A stretch of DNA of 64,000 bases from Zychaea mexicana. Its lineage: Eukaryota > Mucoromycota > Mucoromycetes > Mucorales > Lichtheimiaceae. Shown here piece after piece: positions 42,783 through 54,989 of this stretch. Position numbers and translations under genes: made by a program. Each line of letters begins with the position of its first letter. The first letter of the stretch is position 1. Location: NCBI RefSeq assembly GCF_025766255.1, contig NW_026516790.1:1-64000 (forward strand). Direction: 5' to 3'. The notes under the pieces were generated by a model. It was not told where the DNA came from. It ran no database searches and was given only the letters and a program-made list of their open reading frames with translations.

Positions 42783-45700
42783 CTGTGGTTCGTAACGGGT
42801 ATGCTTTTTTTTTGTTATAGTGCATTCGTGCTATATTCTCAACGCTGTGCTAATATATATATATATATATATATAGGCAGGATCAGTCAACGGTATTTAT
42901 GTTTTTAGCTCTTCCAGCCACGCGTTCTAAAGGAGTTTGTGTTCAAAAAAAGAGGGATGTTTTAGGTAAAGCATAGAAAACATGATATGTAAGCAAGCGT
43001 CGAATATGATTGGCAATATACTAATTTCCTCTATTCCCTCTTAGAATCAAAGATAAACGTACCTGTCAATACATCATAGGGACCAAAAGATGTGAGTATT
43101 ACATACTATATATGTCTGTAAAGAAGAAACGAGAGTGGAAGAAAGTAAAACAAGGGCTAATATTTAAGTATAAAGTCTATAGAGAAGGGGATACAATAAA
43201 GGAAAAAAAAGAAACAAGTTCGGTTATGCATTTTGATGGCGGAAACGGGAGTTTAGGGGAACAACGGCAATATCAGACAACTCATTGCTGATGCCTTGTG
43301 CTTCTTCGGTGAGCTTTTGCAAACGATCGGTCAGCAAGCTCAATTGTTCGTGGTTGCGTGCTTGAACCATTCTGCGTTCACACTTACGTTTCAAGACAGT
43401 AAGTGTTGCTGTATGCTGTTGGATTGCTTTAGCAAAACTATCTGTTGGTGATAGCTCTTGCTCCATTTCGGATTGGACATCCTGCTGTTCATTTTGCTGT
43501 TGCCGAAGGCTTGGATTGGTAGATGTGCTGGTGGCAGCAGTTTGCAATGCAGTATGCCATGCTTCTAATCATGGGCGAACTTTTACATCCTTCTCCTTCT
43601 GTTCAACAAGAAACATATGCTTGCATGGGCGATGCCAACGTTCAAAAGCAGGGCACGAGCAAGATACCAGCTGCCCATCCTCGACCTTCACCTAAAAGTG
43701 CAGGAAATAAAAAGAAGTCAATACTTACCACAGGTACTGTAGAGTTATGGTAATCATCGAGGATATAAACTGGATGAAGATTGAAGAGATATACTGCTTA
43801 CCATATAGGTGATGCCATCCAACTGAAAGGAGCTGACAACGAACTCGTCCTCTATACTGACATTCACCATTGCAGACAACAGCTGTTCATCAACGGTCTC
43901 AGCCTCTATTTCCTGCACACAAAGATGCCGTTCATCCTTGCTCATACGCCCAACTCAGTACGTCAGACGTTTGACTTCTTGCTGGACATCAAACTCGACA
44001 TCGAACGTCAGAATATTCATCAACAAGTCAAGACGATGGACACGTTTGCGCTTCAGATAAATTGTCTTCAGCTGATTGTGCCACGACTCAACATAGTTGT
44101 TTGTCTCCATGTTCGTGTAAACTGCAGGTTGTTTGCATGCAGCCCACCGATCACAGCCTTGTTCACCAGTAACCCAGTATTTCTGAAAGTAAGTAATAAA
44201 GGGCTTTTGGTATCTACCAAAAGTAGACAAGAACTCGTGGAGCAGTTGTTGAAATGTATCAACATTACGTTCGTACATCAACGCGCGTAGCTTCTCACGG
44301 GCAATCTGCATGGCGATGGCCTTGCTTCTACCAGGCGACGACTTGATCTTGGAACGGACGTTTTTCATCCATGAGCGCATGACATGCCAGGTGCAAAACT
44401 GGATCGTACATGAGGGCCAGACAGCGCAGATGGCATTATCCTCAGGCAGGCTGCAGTCAATAATGATGCGATGTGGGTTTACACCAAGGGAAGCAAGCTG
44501 ATGGAACCAGGCACCAAGGGGAGCAGAGGCAGTGGTATCGGTAAAGAGGTAGGCAACTGAAACACCTCGAGCTACAACTGGATGGCGAATAATCATGGTA
44601 TATAAAATACCATCAGAGTACTGGCTGACATCGTGAGTGGCATTAAGAGAAATAAACTTGGCATTCAAGAGCAAATCCTTCTGCCAAGGAGCAAAGAAAC
44701 CGAACGTAAAGTTATCTTCGGTAAGACACTTTACTGCTTGCTGTTGCTGGTTTTCATCAATAGTGATCTTTTCATTGATCCACACAAAATATCCGATCGA
44801 TTCAAGGTGTTGCAACCACAAAGACAAGAACGAGAAGTCATCATCATTTCTCTGCGATTTCTCTTAACGATACTTGTAGTAAATGTTGTATACATCTACT
44901 GTGTTCACGTATGCTTCACGTCTGTTGTCACCAATAGCACAGTATTCACGCTGCATATACAAGCGCACGTCACATACGTTGTATCCCTTATGCAATTCTT
45001 GAAGGATCTTGTTCTCGATTTCTTGTGAGCTGGGCAAGTACTTAACATCTTCGTCGCTACTAGGAGTATGATCTGGATGGCCTCCAGCAAAGAACAAATA
45101 CACCTTTTCTGGCTCCTCTTCATAGCATACTGCTCTGAAGCGAGCTGGACAGCCAATCTTCTTTGATCTTTGGCGGATACGCATCGACTTTGATGCACCA
45201 CCTTTGACACGATCATTGCGCACACAGACGCCTTCAGAACGATGGCAAACATAACGCTCAGACCATTTCACTCTTCTTTTACGAGCTCTTTTGGCAGGGT
45301 GGATGTCTATAAGTGATGTTATATTGTGAGATAGATTAATGCAGGTACATAATTAATTTTTCCTTATTTGTATTCTATTGTTGATTTATTGTACCTCTAC
45401 TTTCTTCTACTTCGTTTTCCTCCACAACTTCTCCCGAAATCGTCGCGTCATTCGCTTGTTGGATTTCATTGCCATTGCTTTCACAGATCGGAATTCCTTT
45501 GCCATTTCGGTGATCTTTTTTCACCCAGCAATGACCAGACACTTGAGGTGCGCGCTCGATCGTCGCGCTATAGGTAGCAATCGGTAGCCACTCTGGAACA
45601 CTCTCGTTTTCGAGGTCGAGAATAATAGGCGTGTTGCTGTTGTTGTTGGACATTGCGTGTTTTTAATAGCAGTAGTAGAAAAGCTAACAAAGTCTGTGTA

Positions 45701-46344
45701 CTGAGGACGCTTGTTTATTTTTGTGATCTTTCTACTATAGACTATGCTAGGTCCGCGATTCTCATTTATTCATGATACTTTAACAGAACGCACAAAGGTT
45801 TTGTCTCATATTGACATTTATCATCAGATGTTGCATTAATAAGAGATTCACAATTCCCCTCCATATGTATTATTCTGTATTTTAGAGATGAAGGATCCAT
45901 GTAGTATTGAAGAGACATCTTATTATAAAAGCTTTATTCATATACTATTTATTAACGGCACATTACAACCATAACTTTGGGTAGGGTTTTACCTACACTT
46001 TTAATATTATAGCATAAGCATATATATAGTACTCACATTTTTTTGTCTCTATGATGTATTGACAGGTACGTTTATCTTTGATTCTAAGAGGGAATAGAGG
46101 AAATTAGTATATTGCCAATCATATTCGACGCTTGCTTACATATCATGTTTTCTATGCTTTACCTAAAACATCCCTCTTTTTTTGAACACAAACTCCTTTA
46201 CAACGCGTGGCTGGAAGAGCTAAAAACATAAATACCGTTGACTGATCCTGCCTATATATATATATATATATATTAGCACAGCGTTGAGAATATAGCACGA
46301 ATGCACTATAGCAGGAAAAAAAGCATACCTGTTACGAACCACAG
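42783..46344 (-). mobile_element. Second MULE, with ~330-bp terminal repeats
   Basis: Terminal inverted repeats begin CTGTGGTTCGTAAC at 42783 and end with the reverse complement at 46344. They run to about 43113 and from about 46019, and include a TA microsatellite in each (42855-42875, 46253-46275). A MULE transposase lies between. No matching 9-bp target duplication is visible: the right end abuts CACTATAGG while the left flank is AATATTGTA. The element may have been rearranged, or its flank exchanged. Confidence 0.85.
43224..45653 (-). pseudogene. MULE transposase with SWIM finger, second copy
   Basis: Related to the transposase at 16887-19093. Order: N-terminal region (ATG 45653), an intron near 45372-45310, WRKY/FAR1-like Cys/His region (CPARFRAVC then HPDHTPS), core and SWIM finger CSCPAFERWHRPCKHMF near 43665-43610, then a Gln-rich coiled-coil tail. 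Core motifs: KFISLNATHD (Asn in place of the first Asp of LDATDD in the other copy), IIIDCSLPED (second Asp), CTWHVMRSW, and NNYVESWHNQLK (Glu). The Asp-to-Asn change is one G-to-A transition and should abolish catalysis. Stops: TAA at 44864 and TGA at 43955; the region at 43690-43760 is probably an intron. Confidence 0.88.
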
Positions 46345-46852
46345 CACTATAGGAAAGAAAAAACCTTAATATACCTTAATAAACCTGAAAAAACCTAAAA
46401 CCTGAAAAAACCTGAAAAAACCTTAATATACCTTAATATGCGTGGTTTCTCTGATTCGTCTTATTGGTTGGTTGAAGCATGAAATGCGTTCAACTGTGTT
46501 TATGATTGGGTACATACATTGTGTCTTATTGGTCGTTGTACGTATAGCTGTATCCGTTTGGGAGCATCATTGGATACTTCATCAGCTATTCACATTTCTC
46601 CATTGGCCTTCTTTCATATTATATATGCAAAAAACTGATCATGATTGGATGATAAAAATATGTTTATTATTAAATTTTGCTTTCTATTATTAGACTTTGA
46701 CAAATCATATTTGCATTGTGCAGTATACACGCAAAATAAGTGTTCATTTTTAATTAATTGCGACCACTGATATATGAAAAAAATTATTTGATAGGAGATG
46801 ACTGTATTTTATTCATAGGTCAAAAGTGTGATTGGCATTCTGCTATGATTAG

Positions 46853-48032
46853 TTGCCACCACTACCACGACTACCATGACCGCGAGCACGACTACCACGA
46901 CTGCGAGCACAGGGACCACCACCACAAGCACGGGGGCCACGAGGACCACGAGCACCGAAGCAAGAGCCGCTAGTGCTCTCAGATACGTCATCAGTAGAGC
47001 CATTACATGAACAGGCGCGTTTGCGCGATGTGGTCTCTGTTTCAATCGTGTTAGCATCGTGGATGCTCGTTTCATGCTATGCAATATGAATCGTTGATCT
47101 ATTGTTTACCTTGGTGTAAAGACAGCAACAAACTTTGCAGTTGTGCCGTTTCTTCATCTTCCGACTCTGACACCATGAGCTGTGGAACGACGTCTATAGT
47201 TGGTGTTGATGGCAATGCTGCGACCTCTTGGTGCTGACGAGCACTGCTTGAATACAACCAATGTGTGAGTATGTACTTGCTATGAAGTATGCCAAATACA
47301 TTAGCAATGGTAGAGTATATATACCTTTCTTCTGAAGAAACAGATGTTTCCTCTTGTGTAGCGCTTGGTGATGTTGATGAGTTATGGCGTCTCAAAACTA
47401 TAAATGTCCAAAGGTAAGCATTATATATAGGTAAATATACCGGAAATGCTAATACTCCTAGTATGTACTTACTATTCTTTTTGGAGACGCCGCCCTGAGC
47501 AACACGTCTTGTAAATCCTTGGCATATGCTCTCCAAGTCTTCCCGCGCCTTCAAGGTCGTCTCTGGCATCACTGACCAGGTCGTTCGGAGCAGATCGACA
47601 TCAGGGTTGCTGAGAATGCCCTCAATAATAATCCCGGCGCGTCCCCAGATGTTGTCTCTGATGTTAACCTCGTCAATACAGGTGACATCGAGTTGATGCT
47701 CCCTAGCAACGTCGTGGCACAGACCAATGAGCTCCTCCATCACGAACTTCGTCTGTGAGTTGACTTTGCGTCTGTATGAGCGTCTCAAGACAATGCTGTC
47801 GAACAGTCCAGAAGGAGATGCTAGTGACTCGGAGCTGGAGGATTCCACAGAGGGACCTGAAAGGACAGCATTTCTGATACTTTCAACATCCCCTCCTATG
47901 AGGTTTGCTGATGTTGAGAGATCATCAAGGGCCTTACCAATGACATCAACTTCTCTCGCCAAGGAGCCGACCGATCGCGCAAGAGCAAGCATTGAATCGT
48001 TACTGTCCTTGAAAGCGTTAAGAATTGCTTGA
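46853..48032 (-). CDS. Second ORF of the Plavaka-like element
   Basis: Not recognised by family. From about 48032 the frame reads through ILNAFKDSNDSMLALARSVG, a predicted coiled coil, then a Ser-rich linker. Next is a folded-looking middle region (EELIGLCHDVAREHQ and NIWGRAGIIIEGILSNPD), and an acidic end. Two introns with GTAAGT-type and GTATAT-type donors (about 47475-47400 and 47325-47245) are multiples of three, so the frame stays open across them. A last block at 47050-46853 encodes an Arg/Gly-rich tail (FGARGPRGPRACGGG and RGHGSRGSGGN), typical of RNA-binding tails, but the splice joining it is unresolved. It may be an accessory transposition protein. Confidence 0.5.
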
Positions 48033-48193
48033 ATTTGAGGATCTATGTTTGAGTTGTTTCAGTGTGATATTTTTTTATTGAAGAAAGAGGAGAAGGAATA
48101 AGAAAAGGAATGAAATTTTTTTTTTCAAACGGCAAGGTGAAGCATATAAGGAAAAAAGGATGAAATATGCTTTGATACTGCCTAAAATGGAAG

Positions 48194-51100
48194 TCACCAT
48201 AGATACCGCAGTTCACCAAGAAGTTCGTTGTCTCGTTTGCGACCTGCCCAACAAAAGTAGTGACGCTTCGATGTACTTTCAACACTCCACACCAACTGTT
48301 TAATATGCTTTACATTAGCCACCGTATATTTCCAGGCTGCTCCGTCTGTGCGATACGGCCACGTGCCACTGTCATTAGACTTTTTAGCCTCGTATACTTT
48401 CACCAAGGCAAGTAATTTGGCGGCGTCTCCATCATAATGCTGAAAGTACACCATAACTTCACCATAAAATATAAGCCTGGACTGCTGAACGCGATTGTTA
48501 CGCTGCCTGTTGGTGTTAATGGTCAACCGCAGACATACAAAATTATTCTTCCGTGTCGATCCACTGTACGGTGACGATGAGCCGAAAACAATCCCATTCT
48601 TTTTCCACATGCGTTCCGCCGTCTTTACCTCGTCATTACATGAGACACTAATATTTCTCCCCTCAAAAACCATGTAATAATCCGTGATCTACGGAACAGC
48701 TTTTACATTACTTCAACAGCTCAATTTAACTTACCTGTCTTGTGCTTTGGGACTAACCTTCTTGATCAAACTGACCTCGTATACACTACCCAGTGCCTGT
48801 AGGGAGATGGTCGTGAAGGGAGCCCACAGTACAGGAGCTTCTACGTCAGCATCGTCTTCACTCAGTACATTCATTCGTTCATTTTCTATTTCCATTTGAT
48901 TACAACAGACACTCCTATCACCAATTCTTTCGAGTCGTCGTTCCATCGCCAGCTCTAACATTATATTTCCTAGGATCCATGTTTCTTGGTTTGAGCATAA
49001 GATAGGAAGAGAATAAGAGCAATCGCACAGATAATATACCAGCATTTATAGCAGGAAGCTTCCTCGACCTGATACGCTTTTTAGTTGCACCTATTGCCCT
49101 TTCCATTGCAAATGCGCTATAGATCAACAAGGGTCCCATACGCCGTAGCATATACAGGATATGGTTGAGGTAATGCTGTGAAACCGTGAAAATATTGGGA
49201 GCAATCGCTTTGTCGTCAACTTGTTTTGATAACCACTTGTGCCACGTCTTCAGCGATTCCTGATATGACTGTATATCAGACTCGGTTATTGTTCGTGATG
49301 ATGCCCTCTGCACAATGTCTGCCAAAGCTAAAACTACTTGACGATGCGTATCGGTTAAAACTTCGACGATGATAGTGGGAAGAACAAAGCGCATGAAGTG
49401 TAGATAATCGATTGCACGAAAATACTTAGACTGTTTGGTAATGTCCGAGCAATTGCTGGAAAATGTAGACAGTAGGTTTTTCATCGATGAACCCATCACG
49501 GCGTCGATGGAACGGAGTTGCTGTGTGTTGAGGCAGATAGGTGCCTTAGCACTATCGACGGTATAGTCTGACCTAAACAACAGGTGAACGATTTACTAAA
49601 CACTGCTTTTAGTATCGCAAAAACGCAAACCACACATTTCCTCGATTCTCCCACGTGTGTGCCTCTCTCTCTTGATTTGTCTTTATGCTGCCCTTACTTT
49701 GCCACATCCGTATCTAAAAAGATGCATATAGTCCAAAAGAAACATTGATGGCCCATGGAAAATACGCAGCGCGGCGAAAGGGGTAGGTCCATTTTGACCC
49801 AGTTTTTTCATTGCCTCTCTAAAATGTTGGTTTTGGAAGCTACCATCTTGTCCATAATGCTCGGGCGCGCGATATGCTGCTGTTCGGTCACGAGGTGCGT
49901 AGTTTCTGGTTGACACGTCAAACTTATCAACAAAACAAACACGACAGCCGAATTGATGATTATGTGACGCATGATTACACATCTTAGCAACTGCTGGTAT
50001 ATCCCCTGATCGTATCCACGAACCGCCCATGTACGAACAGCAACTGATTGATGAAAAAGTCAGGTAAAAGCAAGTCAGTTTATTTATCTACAATAACCAT
50101 TACTACTCTCAATCCATTGTCCGATTCGTTCATAGTGTTCATTACCTCCACAGTAGAAGAGACTTGCTCTTACGACAATAGGTCCATCCTGGGTCCAAAC
50201 CCTCATTCCACAGCTTTCCAATTCATTAAATTCGTCTATTGCCGGTTGCAAAAAACTGAACAAGTCCACAGGAGCTGGAGGTCCAGGAATGATGCATGAC
50301 TGCAGCATATACTTTTGCTCGGTGCGACAAGACAATAGAAAATTGAGCACCTGGAAATGAACGATTGTCATAGCATCAAACTTTTGAAAACCGTCTGTAT
50401 ATAAGCTGACTGCAATATCGAGCTCGCCACGGAAAATGGTATCGACCGCTTTTTTGTAGATTTTTCCGTCGAATATGTCTGTCATCGCACTTTCGTCATC
50501 CGTTTCATTATCATGACTGTCATTATCTGTGTCAGTTTGCCGAACGTACTCAACACACTTAGCTCGATGGTGAAAGAGCTCCCGAGTTTTCTGGTCATAC
50601 ACGAGTAACACGAGCTGATCTCGTATAGACAATTGCTTTACACTGGATGCCAAAGACTTTTTATGGGTGATAGATCCAGCATCTTCTTTATATAAATCTC
50701 TCTTGCATACACCACATGTTTCTTCATGATTGTCGTCAAGTAACATTTTTCACCCACTGGGACAAGCACAATATGTGGAAGGCTGCACTAGAAAGCGGCG
50801 TATCATGTTGAACTTACACCTGTAATGACTTAATAGTGGACGTACTTGCTCGTTTTGCACTTAGGTAGTTTTGACGTAACTATTGAAAATCTTAATAATC
50901 CTGTCAAAACTGTCTCTTGCTAGCCCGCCCTTTTTGGCTTCAGCAAAGATGTCTAGTGACGCCTGGACGTTTGGTGGCAACTTGTTGTCTTCTTCACTGA
51001 AGTATATGTCATGCGGCAGCAATTCTTGTTCTTGATTGTCTAGTGCACTAGCCGATGAAACCAGCGCCAAGTCTGATGTACTGTACCCCATATCATCTGC

Positions 51101-51286
51101 TTCTGTCAGAAGTTCTGTTGCATGTGGCGAATCATAACCGCCGATGGAATCATAATCCATCGCTTTGCTACTTTTGTTATCTCCAATAGATTCCATATCC
51201 ACGTCGAAGTCATCGATTGTCTCTATGAAATCGTCGCAGCCCTGAACGGCACTACTTTCATCATCAAGTTCTATACCTGGATCCAC
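48194..51286 (-). CDS. Plavaka/Tnp2-type transposase, spliced
   Basis: CACTA-superfamily transposase (Transposase_21-like). The exons in order begin with an acidic N-terminus (51286-50861). Next comes 50746-50100 with a CGVCKRDLY finger, DIAVSLYTDGFQKF (the conserved D) and SCIIPGPPAP. Then 50010-49690 has SGDIPAVAKMCNH, GCRVCF and FLLDYMHLFRYG, and 49575-49047 has VFTVSQHYLNHILYMLRRMG and FAMERAIGATKKRIRS. The last two are 48980-48740 and a final exon to 48194 with YGEVMVYFQHYDGDAAKLLA. Introns are short with GT-AG borders. I see no internal stop that is not removable as intron. Length (~850 residues) and motif order are complete, so this is the best candidate in the window for a functional transposase. 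Confidence 0.8.
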
Positions 51287-51395
51287 CTGCTAAAACAATC
51301 AGCAATAGTACTGAAATTTAGCTGTCTAAGAAGAGTAATTAATAACAATTAATTTTACTATAAACAGTAAATTAATTATGTCATTGTATTACTCT

Positions 51396-51467
51396 ATCAA
51401 GCGTTCAAATAAAAATCTAACTTTGTTGATTTTTAAATAAACTAGGCATCGTCATACCTCCTAGCCT
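51396..51467 (+). repeat. Dispersed 72-bp repeat, copy A
   Basis: Starts TCAAGCGTTCAAATAAAAAT and ends TACCTCCTAGCCTG. It matches 58632-58703 at all but about six positions, all of them transitions. The middle can fold: GTTCAAATAAAAATC pairs with GATTTTTAAATGAAC in copy B. Confidence 0.85.
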
Positions 51468-52714
51468 GTTCTAAATTATTTATAAAAGGATATTACAGTT
51501 TAAATGGTTAAAAAGGTTTATACAAAACCTTAACATTTTAAGGAATTAAAAAAAATAAAAAAGAAATATCTTAAACATTTCAAAAATAAAAAAATCATAA
51601 TATAATTTTTTATTTTTTTCTACATATGTTTAAACAATGATATACATTTAATTAATAAAACCTTTTTTGTAATTACAGTTAAGGATTAATGCCCTAAGTA
51701 CAATCAATTACCTGTGAAGTGGCATTGTCACTTTGGCAGTTTATAAAATGTTCTTTTTTGCTCGCGCTGTTCAAGAACTCGTTGAAGGGAATTAAACATT
51801 AATACGAGAAACCTTATACCTATCATGGTTTAATATTATACAAAGATTTAAAAATAACTTTTATAAATGTACATATTTCTTATATTTCTATATTTCTTAT
51901 CACTTATATAGTATATTTTTATTTTTACAAAAATAGTTATTATAGGAACATATATAGTAGTTACTATAGTAATAAATGAAATTATAGTTTTTATAGGTTT
52001 GGGATGAAATGACACTTAGTGATATATTAATTTTGTACAAACATAGTAACAAGAAATTTTATTATGTGACAGTGAATTTTAAGTGAAAAAGAAAACATGA
52101 TTATTTATTTACATAAAATTTGCTAAAGCAAATTTCATTATGAATTCATGTTTTATTTTTTCAGAAAATGCTTCTGTTTTAAAATCTACTTATTTCAGAA
52201 AATTAATTTATCACTACGTTACTAATCATTGGAGTTTTGAATTTTAAAAGAACTGTTTCACATTACTTTTTTATTATATATTTAAATCAATATCTATTAA
52301 TAAAATAAATATAATAAAGTAAATATAATAAAATAAATAAACAGTAAAATTAAATCTACAAGTAGATTGTCAAAAAATAAATAAATTTATTTTTGACATT
52401 TTACTATTTATTTAAATATATCTCAAAATTAAAAATTTTGGATATATTACTAGATAGGAAAAAAAGAAAAAAAAGAAAATTTTCTTTTTATTTATATTTA
52501 TATAATAATTTATTTAATAGAAATTAATGAATGACATAAATAGTAAAATGCCATTTTACTAATTTACAATTGTCATTCTAATAATAATTTAATAATAGAA
52601 AAAAAATCTTCTTTTCTTCTTCCCTCTAGTTATAAAATGATAATAAATATTAATAAAGAAGTTCGCAAGAACTCCCGGAATTAAATATTTATATTAATTT
52701 TATTAAATGATATA

Positions 52715-52867
52715 ATGAAGGACATAATTAGTAAAATGGAAAATTTATGTAATAAGAAATGTATACCATTAACTGATAATAACTTTTTCTACCCTATTAA
52801 AAAAGATCCCAATGAAGAATTTGTGTTAAATAATGAAATAAAGCAAATGGAAAAATTAAAATTATGA
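52715..52867 (+). CDS. 50-aa ORF in AT-rich DNA
   Basis: Starts MKDIISKMENLCNKK and continues through PIKKDPNEEFVLNNE to a TGA. The use of Pro, Asp and Cys codons is unusual for random AT-rich DNA, so it may be a gene fragment. I do not recognise the family. Confidence 0.25.
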   Translation: MKDIISKMENLCNKKCIPLTDNNFFYPIKKDPNEEFVLNNEIKQMEKLKL

Positions 52868-53727
52868 CTGAATTACAAAAAGATTTCTCAGATTTATCAT
52901 TAGAAAGGGATTAAATGATTAGGCTAATGAGCAATATAGGTACCCCTCCTCTAATTATAGATAGAGTCACGCATCGGACCTTAACTTTTACCTATATATA
53001 GTTCAGTATCTGAATTTTTATATCTCCAATTTTCTAAGCCACAGTGCAGAAATTGCAAGAGAACTAGCCATTTGAAGCTAAGAGGTCAGTTTTTGTAAAA
53101 GTTCACATTTTTAAAATTTTGAAGTTTTATATTACTAGGTATAATAGCTACAGAAACATACTACTAAAAGCTATATTGTAGCGAGATGTGTTGAGCTCAG
53201 AGAAATACTAGAAGATAAGTAATCGTTACTATGATATCTAAGGGATAAGGGTATATTGATCGAAATTTCAATTAGAGAAAGATATAAAGCTCAAGAGTTA
53301 TCAGTAGTAAGTACATTAAAAGTGACTAATAATAATTGCATTTTATAAAAGAGCCTTGTTACATGGGAAAAAGAAACCTTGTTATATAGGAAAAAGGATG
53401 ACATATATGGGAATGTAGATGACAAATATAAATCTATGTGACATAATACTGATTACTAAATAATTCTGCTGTGGGAATAAAAAGAACACTCTAAGAATAT
53501 AAAAAGGGCTAAGTATAATTTTTCTAACTAGTATCTCATCTTCCTCAACTTTATCCATTTTTATTTTACCATGTCTTTTACCCACCCTAATAACCAATTC
53601 CCTTCTATAAGGTGATTTGCCGAGTTGATTGCAAAGCCTAGTGATGCTATCTCATAAGGGTTTCACTTTATTTTTATTTTTAAGTAATATATGATAAATA
53701 GTTTTACTTACTATGAAAACTTACTTG

Positions 53728-54178
53728 AGAAGATTAATTATTAACAATAGTATTTAAATTTATATTATATATAAGAAATATAATATAATTTTAAAAATAA
53801 GATAAATATTTTAGTTTTTTATATTATGATGAAAAATAAATATGTTAAAAATAAAATATTATGTTAATAATTTTTATATTTTTAAAATGTTATTTATAAT
53901 TTTGTTTTTTTTTATTTTTTTATTGACTAAAAAATTTTTTAATATATAAAAGATATATATAATATATATAATATAAATATGATAATTAAAAACGGCGGAA
54001 TGGTAATGAGCATTCCCCCTCTCTACCCTAGGAATACTTGGACGACGGGTAGCTCGACAATGAGATTTAGAGGTAATGGTCGATGGGGTGTCGAGCCATT
54101 ACGACGTGAATATTATATAATAATATTCCTTTTAAATTTAAATATAATTAATAATTTATAATTAATAATAAATCTTCT
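53728..54178 (+). repeat. 451-bp direct repeat, first copy
   Basis: Appears identical to 54517-54967 (offset 789). Its ends are inverted: AGAAGATTAATTATTAA and, in reverse, AGAAGATTTATTATTAA. It contains a GC-richer core (about 53990-54105) with a 60-codon frame starting MIIKNGGMVMSIPP. Confidence 0.9.
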
Positions 54179-54516
54179 TTTAAAAAGAAAAAAAATTCTT
54201 TCTTTCTTTTTTCCGTCTGGACATAAATCTTTGATTTATGTAAAAAAGAAATTTATTTCTTTTTTTATATATAAAAAATAAAAGAAATGGAGGGTTCCAT
54301 TACTCCATTTCCCGGGTCCATAGACCCGTCTGGTCATAATCTTCGATTATGATAAAATAAATTAAAATTTATTTTAATTTCTAGAGCAAGGGGTAATGGA
54401 ACCCCCCTTGCGTAAGTAAAATGAAACATTTTACTTATTATTATATATCTAAGAATCAAAGATTCTTGATATATAACCAGACGGAAGAAAAAAAGAAAGA
54501 ATTTTCTTTTTTTTTA
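54179..54516. repeat. 338-bp spacer with inverted ends and five hairpins
   Basis: About 42 bp at each end are inverted copies, ending in CCGTCTGG/CCAGACGG. Between them are perfect small hairpins: CATAAATCTTTGATTTATG, GGGTCCATAGACCC, TCATAATCTTCGATTATGA, GTAAAATGAAACATTTTAC and AAGAATCAAAGATTCTT. This pattern resembles mobile hairpin elements of fungal mitochondrial genomes. Confidence 0.8.
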
Positions 54517-54967
54517 AGAAGATTAATTATTAACAATAGTATTTAAATTTATATTATATATAAGAAATATAATATAATTTTAAAAATAAGATAAATATTT
54601 TAGTTTTTTATATTATGATGAAAAATAAATATGTTAAAAATAAAATATTATGTTAATAATTTTTATATTTTTAAAATGTTATTTATAATTTTGTTTTTTT
54701 TTATTTTTTTATTGACTAAAAAATTTTTTAATATATAAAAGATATATATAATATATATAATATAAATATGATAATTAAAAACGGCGGAATGGTAATGAGC
54801 ATTCCCCCTCTCTACCCTAGGAATACTTGGACGACGGGTAGCTCGACAATGAGATTTAGAGGTAATGGTCGATGGGGTGTCGAGCCATTACGACGTGAAT
54901 ATTATATAATAATATTCCTTTTAAATTTAAATATAATTAATAATTTATAATTAATAATAAATCTTCT
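54517..54967 (+). repeat. 451-bp direct repeat, second copy
   Basis: Second copy, ending exactly where the IS1595-like coding region begins (GAAATAG at 54968). Confidence 0.9.
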
Positions 54968-54989
54968 GAAATAGTTTTCTGATCGAAAA

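Larger units (their letters stand above)
46345..51300 (-). mobile_element. Plavaka/CACTA-type element (one end proposed)
   Basis: A Tnp2-like transposase and a second ORF lie on the minus strand. Immediately after the MULE, 46345 starts CACTATAGGAAAG, the form of a CACTA-superfamily terminus, followed by subterminal direct repeats of ACCTTAATATACC and AAACCTGAAAAA words to about 46440. I found no matching inverted end to the right, so that limit is only the first transposase exon. The MULE repeat also contains CACTATAG, which weakens the terminus call. Confidence 0.45.
51301..53727. other. AT-rich, hairpin-rich DNA, possibly mitochondrial in origin
   Basis: The composition becomes extremely AT-rich from about 51480 and short perfect hairpins recur, for example GAAGTTCGCAAGAACTC near 52660 and AAATTTGCTAAAGCAAATTT near 52118. 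One 50-codon frame at 52715-52867 (MKDIISKMENL...) is the only protein-like stretch. I recognised no mitochondrial gene, so a nuclear copy of intergenic organelle DNA is only a hypothesis. Confidence 0.35.

Noticed and set aside
42783..46344. 9-bp target duplication for the second MULE
   Set aside because: Flanks AATATTGTA and CACTATAGG do not match even allowing for transitions.
46809..47084. Val/Leu-rich 91-codon frame that looks like membrane segments
   Set aside because: It is the off-frame reading of an Arg/Gly-rich coding tail; the other frame (GARGPRGPR) is the plausible one.
53605..53675. Possible tRNA or SINE (A-box-like TTGCCGAGTTGAT)
   Set aside because: No B box of acceptable quality and the arms do not pair into a cloverleaf.
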